Shown here one piece after another: positions 26,152 through 34,426 of a stretch of 64,000 nucleotides of DNA. Numbering within the stretch: position 1 is the stretch's first letter; each line of letters begins with the position of its first letter. The translations under genes were made by a program, and so were the position numbers. The notes beneath the pieces were generated by a model, which had not been told where the DNA came from, did no database searches, and was given only the letters and a program-made list of their open reading frames with translations. The DNA is from Bacteroidota bacterium (GTDB lineage: Bacteria; Bacteroidota; Bacteroidia; Cytophagales; Cyclobacteriaceae): NCBI GenBank assembly GCA_018267215.1, contig JAFDYX010000020.1, positions 124,001 through 188,000 on the forward strand. The letters are read 5' to 3'.

Positions 26152-26165
26152 GGTTTCACAATTTT

Positions 26166-26220
26166 AGATTACAAATTTCAGATTCAAGATTAACTAAACA
26201 AGAAATTTGAAATCTGTAAT
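26166..26220. repeat. Imperfect inverted ATTACA repeat
   Basis: AGATTACAAATTTCAGATT and, 21 bases later in inverted orientation, GAAATTTGAAATCTGTAATT form an imperfect inverted repeat upstream of tRNA-Leu. This is the same low-complexity phrase family as at 25991 and 60184. The rest of the 290 bases up to the Rel/SpoT gene holds no further gene that I can see. Confidence 0.55.
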
Positions 26221-26441
26221 TTAAAAAGGAGCGCAAATTTAGGGATTATTCATTACTAATAAAGGATATCTGCCCCCAGAAGATTATTTCATCAAAAAAA
26301 TGAACTGCTCCCTGTCTAGTTTTCGTTTTTTAAAAATATTGCAGGTTTTTAGGTATTTTCAAGGGTATTAAGTAGGGCGAGGGCAAAAAATATCTTACGG
26401 CAATACGCTCTCTTTTTTTAAATTGTGAACGGAGACAAAAA

Positions 26442-28658
26442 ATGGTTATAAACGAGGCAACCGAGAAAAAAGAAATTATTGCGCGCTACCGCAGGCTGTT
26501 GCGTATGGCTAAGCCTTTTTTAAACGAAGGCGATGCCAAACTTATTAAACGGGCATTTACCATTGCCCTGGAAGCCCACAAAAATATGCGCAGAAAGTCG
26601 GGCGAGCTATACATTTTTCACCCGCTGAGTGTGGCAGAAATCTGTGTAGAAGAAATTGGCCTGGGCACCACCTCCATTATCGCGGCCTTGCTGCATGATG
26701 TAGTGGAAGACACAGACATTCAGTTGAGCGACATCGAACGGATGTTTGACAAAAAAGTGGTGCGCATTGTAGATGGCCTCACTAAAATACGGGGTGTTTT
26801 TGAGTACGGCTCATCGGCTCAGGCCGAAAATTTCCGCAAAATGCTTTTCACGCTAAGCGAAGATGTGCGCGTGATTTTGATTAAGCTAGCCGACCGGCTT
26901 CACAACATGCGCACACTCGAAAGCATGCCCCGCAACAAGCAACTGCGGGTGGCTAACGAAACGATTTATCTTTATGCCCCGCTGGCTCATCGCCTAGGGC
27001 TGAACGCCATCAAAACAGAACTGGAAGACTTGTTCTTGCGGTTTACAGACTACCCCACCTACCGCGACATTGCCAACAAGATTGATGAAACAAAAGCATC
27101 GAGAAACCGCTTCATCAAACAGTTTGTGCAACCCATCAAAGACGGAATTGACCAGCTTAAAATCGAATATGAAATTAAGAGCCGGCCTAAATCAATCTAT
27201 TCCATCTTCACGAAGATAAAAAAGCAGAACATTCCGTTTGAAGAAGTGTATGATCTGTTTGCTATCCGGATTATATTAGATGCACCCCTCGAACATGAAA
27301 AATCATTTTGCTGGCAGGTATATTCTATCGTTACCGATTATTACACACCTAACCCCGACCGCCTGCGCGATTGGATAAGCACCCCGAAAGGCAATGGCTA
27401 CGAATCGCTGCACACCACCGTGATGGCCAAAAACGGCCACTGGGTAGAGGTGCAAATCAGAACGAAACGCATGGACGAGATTGCCGAAAAGGGATATGCC
27501 GCCCACTGGAAATACAAAGACAATACTTCCAAGTATGAATCGAATTTGGATAAATGGTTGATGCGTGTGCGCGAAACTTTGGAGAAGCAGGATTTAACGG
27601 CTCTTGAGTTTGTAGATGATTTCCGAGGCAACCTCTTCAACGAAGAAGTATTTGTATTTACTCCCAAAGGAGAACTTAAAACAATTCCCAAAGGCGCTAC
27701 TGCCCTCGACTTTGCATTCGAAATCCACACCGACATTGGGGCTAAATGTATCGGTGCCAAAGTGAACCAAAAGCTGGTGCCGATCAACCATGTGCTGAAC
27801 AATGGAGATCAGATCGAGATACTCACTTCATCCAAACAAAAACCGAATGAAGACTGGCTGCGGTTTGTTACAGGTACTAAGGCAAAAACAAAAATCAAAG
27901 ATTTACTGAAAGAAGACAGGCGCAAGGTGGCCGAAGAAGGCAAGGAGATTCTGATAAAAAAGATGCGCCAGTTTAAAGTAGAAGTAGATGGAAACCTAAG
28001 CGAGCGACTTCGCGATTACTTCAACGTGAGCTCGCAATTAGAGCTGTTATTTAAAATCGGCAAGGGCATCATTACGGCTACTGACTTAAAACGATTCATT
28101 GAGTATAAACCTACCGGCCCCATCCGGAAACCGGCAACAGAAAAGCCGAACGCAAAAACGATAGAGGAAGAATTAAAAGCGAAGGTACGCGAAGAAGATA
28201 CGATACTGATCGGTGAAGACATGGACGTGGTAGATTACAAACTGGCCAAGTGCTGTACGCCCATTCCGGGCGATGAGGTGTTTGGGTTTGTTACCGTCAG
28301 CGAAGGCATAAAAATCCACCGCACCAATTGCCCCAATGCGCCCGAGCTGCTCGCCAACCACGGCAACCGTGTTATCAAAGCCAAGTGGACGAGCCAGCAC
28401 GAACTTTCGTTTCTTACCGGCCTGCGCGTAATTGGCACTGACCGCGTGGGGCTGATCAACGATGTAAGCAAAGTGATTTCAGAAGAGCTGAAGGTGAACA
28501 TGAGCTCCCTTTCATTCAATACCGACCACGGCATTTTCAATGGGGAGATCATGTTGTATGTAAACGACACGCGCCATTTAGAAACACTGATCAATAAACT
28601 GGAAGAAGTGGACGGTGTGGAGCAGGTAAGCCGGTTCGATAGCCGGATGTCTCAATAA
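26442..28658 (+). CDS. Bifunctional (p)ppGpp synthetase/hydrolase of the Rel/SpoT family
   Basis: A 738-residue long RelA/SpoT homologue. The hydrolase HD domain is intact (FHPLSVAEICVEEIG; LLHDVVEDTDIQLSDIE at about 84-100), followed by the synthetase domain (RPKSIYSIFTKIKKQNIPFE; VYDLFAIRIIL; TPKGNGYESLHTTVM), a TGS domain (VFTPKGELKTIPKGATALDF), a zinc-finger-type CCTPIPGDEVFGFVT segment and a C-terminal ACT domain (LRVIGTDRVGLINDVSKVIS). It makes and destroys the starvation signal (p)ppGpp. The gene is monocistronic on the plus strand, with tRNA-Leu divergent upstream. Confidence 0.96.
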   Translation: MVINEATEKKEIIARYRRLLRMAKPFLNEGDAKLIKRAFTIALEAHKNMRRKSGELYIFHPLSVAEICVEEIGLGTTSIIAALLHDVVEDTDIQLSDIERMFDKKVVRIVDGLTKIRGVFEYGSSAQAENFRKMLFTLSEDVRVILIKLADRLHNMRTLESMPRNKQLRVANETIYLYAPLAHRLGLNAIKTELEDLFLRFTDYPTYRDIANKIDETKASRNRFIKQFVQPIKDGIDQLKIEYEIKSRPKSIYSIFTKIKKQNIPFEEVYDLFAIRIILDAPLEHEKSFCWQVYSIVTDYYTPNPDRLRDWISTPKGNGYESLHTTVMAKNGHWVEVQIRTKRMDEIAEKGYAAHWKYKDNTSKYESNLDKWLMRVRETLEKQDLTALEFVDDFRGNLFNEEVFVFTPKGELKTIPKGATALDFAFEIHTDIGAKCIGAKVNQKLVPINHVLNNGDQIEILTSSKQKPNEDWLRFVTGTKAKTKIKDLLKEDRRKVAEEGKEILIKKMRQFKVEVDGNLSERLRDYFNVSSQLELLFKIGKGIITATDLKRFIEYKPTGPIRKPATEKPNAKTIEEELKAKVREEDTILIGEDMDVVDYKLAKCCTPIPGDEVFGFVTVSEGIKIHRTNCPNAPELLANHGNRVIKAKWTSQHELSFLTGLRVIGTDRVGLINDVSKVISEELKVNMSSLSFNTDHGIFNGEIMLYVNDTRHLETLINKLEEVDGVEQVSRFDSRMSQ

Positions 28659-28659
28659 T

Positions 28660-28794
28660 TTATTTGCTCCGACCATTATTAAATCCGTCTTTAAATCCAC
28701 TCACAAAATCTTTCCATTCAAATGCAAGCTCAATCAAAAACATAGCCAGCATCCCTAAAAAAAATACTTTGATATCTCGCAGAGTGATTTTCAT
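28660..28794 (-). CDS. 44-residue membrane miniprotein
   Basis: A minus-strand frame from ATG 28794 to TAA encodes 44 residues: a basic head (KITLRDIK), one hydrophobic segment (VFFLGMLAMFLIELAFEW, residues 10-27) and a hydrophilic tail with paired FKDGFNNGRSK-type residues. The layout fits a single-pass inner membrane miniprotein. It starts 19 bases after the stop of the amidohydrolase gene, suggesting co-transcription, and ends against the Rel/SpoT stop codon. No family is recognised with certainty; small proteins with a similar xFxxGFxxG tail are, from memory, common in Bacteroidota. Confidence 0.6.
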   Translation of the reverse strand: MKITLRDIKVFFLGMLAMFLIELAFEWKDFVSGFKDGFNNGRSK

Positions 28795-28813
28795 AGGGGT
28801 ATGAGGTTAAAGC

Positions 28814-30091
28814 CTATTCATTTTTATACACCGCGCCATCCTTCATAACAAAACTCACCTTCAGCATCGTAGCAATATTTTTGGTAGGGTCTTCATCAAC
28901 AGCAATAATGTCGGCCAGTTTCCCTTTTTCTAAGGAGCCTACTTTATCTCCCCAGCCCAAGATGTTGGCATTTACCTGCATGGCGCTAAGCAGCGCTTCG
29001 ATGGCAGGCATACCGGCCTCTACCATGTACCCCAGTTCTTTGGCATTGTCGCCATGCGGATAAACCCCGGCATCCGTTCCGAAGGCTATCTTCACACCAT
29101 GTTTGTATGCCTTACCGAAATTGTCCTGAATCTTCGGGCCGATTGCCAACGCTTTGGGCACCACCAGCGGATGATAGTAGCCCGGAATTTTGGCATACTC
29201 GGCAGCCGAGCGGCCAGCAATGATTGTGGGCACGTAGTACGTTCCTTTTTGTTTCATCAGATCCATCACTTCTTCTGTCATTAAGGTGCCGTGTTCAATA
29301 GTGGTAATTCCTGCCAGCACAGCCCGCTTCATTCCTTCTGCACCGTGGGCATGGGCTGCTGTTATCATGCCGTAGTCTTTGGCAGTTTCAACGATGGCAT
29401 TTACTTCCTCCTGCGTAAACTGTGGGCCGCTGCCGTCTTTGGCTACACTCAGCACCCCACCGGTGGCTGTTATCTTAATGAAGTCCGCGCCATCTTTATA
29501 GCGTTGGCGCACGGCTTTGCGTGCATCTTCGGGGCTGTTGATAACACCTTCTTTAGCGCCCGGGTCGCCCATCAGGTCTTTGCGGTAGCCGTTGGTTGGA
29601 TCGCCATGCCCACCTGTTGAGGCGATGGCTTTACCTGCGGTATATACACGAGGCCCGGTTACTATGCCTGCATTGATGGCGTTGCGCAAAGCGATGTTCA
29701 CCCCGCTGCCGCCACAATCGCGCACGGTAGTGAAGCCGGCCAAGAGCGTTTTCTTGGCATAAACTGTTGATTGAAAAGCTACGTCTGCTTCGTTTTGGGT
29801 AAAGCGTTTCACCATGCCGTCTTTACTCGTTTCTCCTTCTAAATGCACGTGCATATCAATGAGGCCGGGCATCACGGTCTTTTTGCTCAGGTCAATGAGT
29901 TTGTCATCTTTGGCGGGTTGGGTAAAACCTTTGTCAACGGAAGTGATTTTGTTGCCTTCCACCACAAGGGTAACTTGTTTCAGTAGCTCTTTGTTTTTTC
30001 CGTCAATGAGCGAACCGCAGTGGATGAGTGTGCGCTGGGCGGAACAAACAGTGGAAATAAGGATAGCTGCAAGTAAAAGTTTGGCTCTCAT
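28814..30091 (-). CDS. Secreted metal-dependent amidohydrolase (imidazolonepropionase/prolidase-like)
   Basis: A 425-residue amidohydrolase-superfamily enzyme with a signal peptide (LLLAAILISTVCSAQ). Metal ligands are HVH in MPGLIDMHVHLEGE, the carbamylated-lysine-type position in DFIKITATGGVLS, histidines in TAAHAHG and TIEHGTL, and the catalytic aspartate in AFGTDAGVYPHGDN. The closest experimentally studied relatives are bacterial Xaa-Arg/Xaa-Lys and proline dipeptidases of this superfamily. Periplasmic hydrolysis of dipeptides or cyclic amides is the best guess. The miniprotein follows it. Confidence 0.9.
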   Translation of the reverse strand: MRAKLLLAAILISTVCSAQRTLIHCGSLIDGKNKELLKQVTLVVEGNKITSVDKGFTQPAKDDKLIDLSKKTVMPGLIDMHVHLEGETSKDGMVKRFTQNEADVAFQSTVYAKKTLLAGFTTVRDCGGSGVNIALRNAINAGIVTGPRVYTAGKAIASTGGHGDPTNGYRKDLMGDPGAKEGVINSPEDARKAVRQRYKDGADFIKITATGGVLSVAKDGSGPQFTQEEVNAIVETAKDYGMITAAHAHGAEGMKRAVLAGITTIEHGTLMTEEVMDLMKQKGTYYVPTIIAGRSAAEYAKIPGYYHPLVVPKALAIGPKIQDNFGKAYKHGVKIAFGTDAGVYPHGDNAKELGYMVEAGMPAIEALLSAMQVNANILGWGDKVGSLEKGKLADIIAVDEDPTKNIATMLKVSFVMKDGAVYKNE

Positions 30092-30181
30092 AATTTATTT
30101 AGATTATAATTTTGGGCATGGATTGTAAATGGAAGAAAAGATAAATCTTAATTCTGTAATTTGAAACCCGAAATGTGACGA

Positions 30182-30769
30182 ATGAATTTTCTGGCTCACC
30201 TTTTTCTTTCTGACTCAAACCCGCCCATCCGGGTAGGGAATTTTATTGGTGACTTTGTAAAAGGTAGAAATTTGGAAGAGCAGTTTGGAAAAGAGATTGC
30301 ACGGGGCATTCAGCTGCACCGCGAGATAGATTGGTTTACCGACCGGCATTTGGTAGTAAAACAAAGTAAGCAACGGCTTCGCATTAAATACCGACATTAT
30401 GCCGGTGTGATCGTGGATATTTTCTATGATCACTTTCTGGCTAAAAATTGGGACAAGTATTCCGAACAGCTTTTACCCGACTTTGCCGAAGAATGTTATC
30501 GGCAAATAGAAAGTTACAACACAGTTATTCCTCAAGGCGTAAAGTACATGATGCCCTACATGACGAAAGGAAACTGGCTGGTAAATTATGCTAGGCTGGA
30601 AGGTATCCACCGGGCGTTGAGCGGCATGGCACATCGCGCAAAATTTGATTCGAAAATGGAAGAAGCCACGAATGAATTGAAAGAAAGTTATCCGGATTTT
30701 GAGAATGAATTTTTCTTGTTCTTTCCTGAATTAAAAAAAATGTGCGATGAGTGGCTGAGCCGCCATTGA
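30182..30769 (+). CDS. Acyl carrier protein phosphodiesterase homologue (AcpH)
   Basis: A 195-residue helical protein of the AcpH (DUF479) family: MNFLAHLFLS, RVGNFIGDFVKGR, GIQLHREIDWFTDRH and YAGVIVDIFYDHFLAKNW provide the conserved His and Asp residues of this HD-like metal fold. E. coli AcpH removes the 4'-phosphopantetheine arm from acyl carrier protein. The length matches the family. It stands alone, convergent with the MNT/HEPN pair, whose MNT stop is two bases beyond its own. Confidence 0.85.
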   Translation: MNFLAHLFLSDSNPPIRVGNFIGDFVKGRNLEEQFGKEIARGIQLHREIDWFTDRHLVVKQSKQRLRIKYRHYAGVIVDIFYDHFLAKNWDKYSEQLLPDFAEECYRQIESYNTVIPQGVKYMMPYMTKGNWLVNYARLEGIHRALSGMAHRAKFDSKMEEATNELKESYPDFENEFFLFFPELKKMCDEWLSRH

Positions 30770-30771
30770 TA

Positions 30772-31086
30772 TTATAGAGCAATCTCAATCCCTTCCTTTT
30801 CAATCTCACTGATGAATGGATTATCAGCAGAAGTTTCGCCCGCTTGATAAGTGTGTACCTCTATGCGTGGGTGTTTTCGTTTGATGGAGGCAAATAATTC
30901 GTAGTCAACGGCAGTACACCCTGTAAATTTTTTATCCCAGATAGCCACATCAATATCAGAATGACGATGGCTGTTTCCTTTTGCCACAGAGCCAAACAGC
31001 ACCACACGGGTAGGAGCAAACCCACCCGCCCGCAAGTCGCTGATGAACGTAGCTATTTTTTCTTTTGCAATTCTGACAGTAAACAT
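30772..31086 (-). CDS. Minimal nucleotidyltransferase (MNT) of a HEPN/MNT pair
   Basis: A 104-residue polymerase-beta-fold nucleotidyltransferase. The GSX10DXD motif is complete: Gly32-Ser33 and Asp44-Ile45-Asp46 in LFGSVAKGNSHRHSDIDVAI, with a third acidic position in RIEVHTY. Such proteins AMPylate partner HEPN proteins or act as antitoxins. The gene overlaps the HEPN gene upstream by 34 bases, so the order is HEPN first, MNT second. Because the HEPN partner lacks the RNase motif, a toxin-antitoxin role is less sure than for the pair at 52147. Confidence 0.85.
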   Translation of the reverse strand: MFTVRIAKEKIATFISDLRAGGFAPTRVVLFGSVAKGNSHRHSDIDVAIWDKKFTGCTAVDYELFASIKRKHPRIEVHTYQAGETSADNPFISEIEKEGIEIAL

Positions 31087-31454
31087 AAACGTAGCTCGTT
31101 TACCTGGTTAATTTTTTCTTCCGCATAGCTTTTGTTAGCACGTTTGTAAAGTTTGTCTTTATAATCTTGGTAGCGACCTTCTAAGTTCCAGGCATTCAGC
31201 ACGCCTAAAAACTCAACTTGTTTGTCGGTAAGGGATAATTCAGTTTGGTTGTATAAATATTCCAAGTCATGTATTCTCGGAGGTTGCCCCTCTATGTTGT
31301 CGTGCATCCAGTTAGCCTTCATTAGTTTTTCGATGACCAGATGAGAAAAAAATAATGCGTGCATAAATTGCCCGGCATGGAGAAGTGCCTCAACACTTTT
31401 CCAGTCACGTTCAGCCATTGTTATCCAATGTGCAATAATTTCATTTTTACCCAT
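31053..31454 (-). CDS. HEPN-domain protein paired with MNT
   Basis: A 133-residue four-helix HEPN protein (PF05168-like): ITMAERDWKSVEALLHAGQF, FFSHLVIEKLMKANWM, RIHDLEYLYNQTELSLTDKQ, RYQDYKDKLYKRANKSYAEE. I find no RX4-6H motif, the catalytic signature of HEPN ribonucleases. I chose ATG 31454; ATG 31469 is in frame, but TAACTTTG (a -7 type sequence) lies between the two. Function may be to present a substrate to the MNT rather than to cut RNA. Confidence 0.75.
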   Translation of the reverse strand: MGKNEIIAHWITMAERDWKSVEALLHAGQFMHALFFSHLVIEKLMKANWMHDNIEGQPPRIHDLEYLYNQTELSLTDKQVEFLGVLNAWNLEGRYQDYKDKLYKRANKSYAEEKINQVNELRLCLLSELQKKK

Positions 31455-31530
31455 ACACAAAGTTAACATTTTGATATGAACAGATGTCAGGCTTATAGAA
31501 TAACACGAGCTTTCTAAATTGAGCGTAGCA

Positions 31531-31562
31531 TTGGTACGAGAAAATTTTTTCTGATACCTTTA
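31531..31562 (+). promoter_or_regulatory. Probable promoter of the SPFH-murF operon
   Basis: TTG at 31531-31533 and TACCTTTA at 31555-31562 (one mismatch to TAnnTTTG) are 21 bases apart and lie 24 bases before the SPFH gene ATG. Confidence 0.45.
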
Positions 31563-31585
31563 AGTTTCACAAACTAATTGCAATT

Positions 31586-32524
31586 ATGGAAATAGTAATC
31601 GTCTTAATTTTTCTTATCGGGTTCATCAGTTTATTCACCCTTTTTGCCACCGTCAAGCAGGGTACTATTGCTGTTACCACTGTATTTGGAAAATACAAGC
31701 GCATCTTGCGGCCGGGGCTGAACATGAAAACGCCTTTTATAGAGATGATCCATTCGCGGGTCTCCATTCAAAACCGTTCGGTTGAACTGGAGTTTCAGGC
31801 CACCACACAAGATCAAGCCAATGTCAATTTCAAAGCCATGCTGCTTTTTGCTGTGTTGAACCAGGAAGAAGAAACAATCAAAAACGTAGCATTCAAATTT
31901 TTAGACTACAAGAGTTTGATGACGGCACTGACACGCACCATCGAAGGCTCTATCCGCAGTTTTGTAGCTACAAAAAAACAATCGGAAATATTATCACTCC
32001 GCACTGAAATAGTGCAAGAAGTAAAGCAACAGCTCGACCACACGTTAGAAGGCTGGGGCTATCACCTGATTGATTTACAATTGAACGACATTGCCTTTGA
32101 TGAAACCATCATGAAGTCAATGGCAAAAGTGGTGGCCTCCAATAATTTGCGGGCTGCTGCCGAAAATGAAGGGCAGGCGTTGCTGATCACCAAAACCAAA
32201 GGAGCCGAAGCCGATGGCAATGCCATAAAAATTGCAGCCGAAGCCGAGAAGGTGGCTGCACAACTTCGAGGGCAAGGTGTGGCTTTGTTTCGGGAAGAGG
32301 TGGCCAAGGGCATGTCGCAGGCAGCCAAAGAAATGCAGTTGGCCAATCTCGATTCTTCATTTATTTTATTTGCCATGTGGACGGAATCGGTTCGGCATTT
32401 TGCCGAGAACGGAAAGGGCAACACCATCTTTTTGGATGGCTCAACAGACAGCATGAAGCGCACCATGCAAGAGTTGATGTCGATAGCTAAAGGTCAAACC
32501 GGCACGGGAGTTTCTAACACATGA
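31586..32524 (+). CDS. SPFH/band 7 (prohibitin-stomatin family) membrane protein
   Basis: A 312-residue protein with one N-terminal membrane segment (VIVLIFLIGFISLFTLFA, residues 4-21), an SPFH domain (KQGTIAVTTVFGKYKRILRP; GLNMKTPFIEMIHSRVSIQN; RTIEGSIRSFVATKKQSEI) and an Ala/Glu-rich coiled coil (ENEGQALLITKTKGAEADGN). Relatives form membrane-attached oligomeric cages that organise membrane domains and proteases. No partner protease or NfeD is adjacent. The stop codon overlaps the murF start by four bases, which ties it to cell-wall synthesis at least transcriptionally. Confidence 0.9.
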   Translation: MEIVIVLIFLIGFISLFTLFATVKQGTIAVTTVFGKYKRILRPGLNMKTPFIEMIHSRVSIQNRSVELEFQATTQDQANVNFKAMLLFAVLNQEEETIKNVAFKFLDYKSLMTALTRTIEGSIRSFVATKKQSEILSLRTEIVQEVKQQLDHTLEGWGYHLIDLQLNDIAFDETIMKSMAKVVASNNLRAAAENEGQALLITKTKGAEADGNAIKIAAEAEKVAAQLRGQGVALFREEVAKGMSQAAKEMQLANLDSSFILFAMWTESVRHFAENGKGNTIFLDGSTDSMKRTMQELMSIAKGQTGTGVSNT

Positions 32525-33807
32525 TTTCAATAGAGTCGCTGTACGAAAAATTTAAGTCCTGCGGGCGGGTATGTACCGACACGCGCCAGATTGTAGAAGG
32601 ATCTATTTTTTTTGCACTGAAAGGCCCTCACTTCAACGCTAATACATTGGCAGAAGAAGCCTTGCAAAAAGGTGCTGCCTATGCGGTGATTGATGATGCG
32701 GCTTTTCAAAAAAATGAACGGTGTTTGTTGGTAACAGACAGTTTGAAGGCATTGCAACAATTGGCACGCTATCACCGCAACCAACTGACAATTCCCGTTA
32801 TCGGATTGACGGGCTCAAACGGAAAGACCACCAGCAAAGAATTACTCAGCGCGGTGCTCCGTACCCGATACAAAACATTTGCCACACGCGGAAACTTAAA
32901 CAACCACATCGGTGTGCCGCTTTCTATTTTGTCAATTGATGCTTCTATCGAAATAGCTGTCATAGAAATGGGTGCTAATCGCGTGAGCGATATTGCAGAA
33001 TTAGTAGCTATTTGCAAACCTACACACGGCTTTATTACCAACATCGGCAAAGCACATATCGGCACTTTTGGGGGATTTGAAAATGTTGTCAAAGGAAAGT
33101 TGGAACTGTACCGCTACCTGCAAGCAAACAGCGGACAAGTGTTTGTCAATTCACAAAACCCTATTTTGAAACGAGAGGCTTCATCATTTCGCTCAGCTTT
33201 ATTTTATCCATCGCAAGGCGATTATTTTTTTGCAGAACTGATAGCTGCCGATCCGTTCATTCGTTACCGTTCAGAAAATGGTGAAGAAGTGCAAACGCAA
33301 TTACTGGGAACATACAATTTTGAAAACATCGCTTCAGCGCTGTGTATCGGAAAATTTTTTGGAGTAGATGCCAAGGCGGCCAACCAAGCCATTGCAGGCT
33401 ATAAGCCTGAAAACATGCGCTCGCAGATCATCAAAAAAGGAAGCAACACAATTATTTTGGATGCCTACAATGCGAATCCTAGTTCGATGATGGCCGCCAT
33501 CGAAAATATTTCAATGATGCACAGCGCCAACAAAGTATTGATTTTGGGTGATATGTTTGAACTGGAAGAAGAAGCCGAAAAAGAACATCGTGCTATTGGT
33601 AAATTAATCAACGAGAAAAAAATAAAGTCAGTTTATTTGGTTGGGAAATTATTTAAGTCTGCACTTACCGAAATACCTCAGGCAAACTATTTTGAACAGA
33701 AGGAAATGCTTTTGCAAGCATTAAAAGAAAACCCAATTTCCAATTCAACTATTTTGGTAAAGGCCTCGAGAGGCATTGGGCTGGAGTCGGTTTTGGATTT
33801 TTTATAA
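32521..33807 (+). CDS. murF: UDP-N-acetylmuramoyl-tripeptide--D-alanyl-D-alanine ligase
   Basis: A 428-residue Mur ligase adding D-Ala-D-Ala to the UDP-MurNAc tripeptide in the cytoplasm. The N-terminal domain has CTDTRQIVEGSIFFALKG; the ATP loop is GLTGSNGKTTSKELLSAVL (about 95-113); the middle domain has RGNLNNHIGVPLSIL, MGANRVSDIAELV and TNIGKAHIGTFGG; the C-terminal domain has ILDAYNANPSSMMAAI and LGDMFELEEEAEKEH. All motifs are intact. In many Bacteroidota murF neighbours gldJ and porU; here it follows an SPFH gene and precedes a toxin-antitoxin module. Confidence 0.96.
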   Translation: MISIESLYEKFKSCGRVCTDTRQIVEGSIFFALKGPHFNANTLAEEALQKGAAYAVIDDAAFQKNERCLLVTDSLKALQQLARYHRNQLTIPVIGLTGSNGKTTSKELLSAVLRTRYKTFATRGNLNNHIGVPLSILSIDASIEIAVIEMGANRVSDIAELVAICKPTHGFITNIGKAHIGTFGGFENVVKGKLELYRYLQANSGQVFVNSQNPILKREASSFRSALFYPSQGDYFFAELIAADPFIRYRSENGEEVQTQLLGTYNFENIASALCIGKFFGVDAKAANQAIAGYKPENMRSQIIKKGSNTIILDAYNANPSSMMAAIENISMMHSANKVLILGDMFELEEEAEKEHRAIGKLINEKKIKSVYLVGKLFKSALTEIPQANYFEQKEMLLQALKENPISNSTILVKASRGIGLESVLDFL

Positions 33808-33808
33808 A

Positions 33809-33826
33809 GTTAGCTAACTTAGCTAA
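33809..33826 (+). promoter_or_regulatory. Doubled palindromic operator before the Phd/VapC module
   Basis: The palindrome TTAGCTAA occurs twice, at 33810-33817 and 33819-33826, separated by one C and ending directly at the antitoxin ATG; the first copy extends to a 10-base palindrome GTTAGCTAAC. The nine-base phase suggests adjacent binding of antitoxin dimers. Confidence 0.6.
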
Positions 33827-34051
33827 ATGGAAACAGTAAACATTCATAAAGCGAAAACAACCCTTTCTTCTCTTATTGAGCGAACATTGAAAGGAGAAAA
33901 AATTATTATAGCCCGCAATGGAAAACCTTTGGTAACCCTTAGCAAGATCAAAAAAACCGGTAAACGGGTTGGCGGAAAATACAAAGGTCAAATTTGGATC
34001 GCACCAGACTTTGATAAAACACCAACAGAATTTAATAAGTACATTAAATGA
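33827..34051 (+). CDS. Phd/YefM-type antitoxin
   Basis: A 74-residue antitoxin. The DNA-binding Phd/YefM fold is seen in VNIHKAKTTLSSLIERTLKG and KIIIARNGKPLVTLSKIK (residues 3-48), and the C-terminal toxin-binding tail is KYKGQIWIAPDFDKTPTEFN. It should neutralise the PIN-domain RNase encoded next, with which it overlaps by four bases, and repress the promoter through the palindromes that abut its start codon. It begins 19 bases after murF, so read-through from murF is possible. Confidence 0.9.
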   Translation: METVNIHKAKTTLSSLIERTLKGEKIIIARNGKPLVTLSKIKKTGKRVGGKYKGQIWIAPDFDKTPTEFNKYIK

Positions 34052-34425
34052 AAGTAAGCCTGGACACACATGTGGCTCTTTGGTGGTATCAAAACCCAAA
34101 GCTCCTCAGCAAAGAAGCTTTGGCAATTATGGAAAATGATGAAAATACAATTTACCTGAGTACAGTTGTCGTTTGGGAAATTATGATTAAAAAAATGAAT
34201 AGCAAGATTAAAGTTCCCGATACGATTTTTGATGATTTTAAAGTTGATTTTATCGAACTGCCAATTATGAATACTCACGTTTCTGAAATTGGTAAACTAA
34301 AAATGATCCACAGGGATCCTTTTGATAGAATGTTGCTGGCACAGGCAAGAGTAGAGAAGCTAACCCTGATGACAAGAGATAAGGACATTTTGAAGTATAA
34401 TGATTTTCAATTTATTAAAGCCTGA
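34048..34425 (+). CDS. VapC-type PIN-domain ribonuclease toxin
   Basis: A 125-residue PIN-domain protein with the acidic metal-binding residues Asp6 (VSLDTHVALWW), Glu44 (VVWEIMIKK), Asp90 and Asp93 (HRDPFDRMLLAQA), plus LMTRDKDILKY near the end. Such toxins cleave tRNA or rRNA unless held by their antitoxin. All acidic positions are present, so it is probably active. Module order (antitoxin first, ATGA overlap) is classical. Confidence 0.92.
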   Translation: MKVSLDTHVALWWYQNPKLLSKEALAIMENDENTIYLSTVVVWEIMIKKMNSKIKVPDTIFDDFKVDFIELPIMNTHVSEIGKLKMIHRDPFDRMLLAQARVEKLTLMTRDKDILKYNDFQFIKA

Positions 34426-34426
34426 T

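Noticed and set aside
33827-34425. Toxin-antitoxin island or mobile element
   Set aside because: No integrase, transposase, direct-repeat boundary or tRNA junction flanks the module; composition is like its neighbours.
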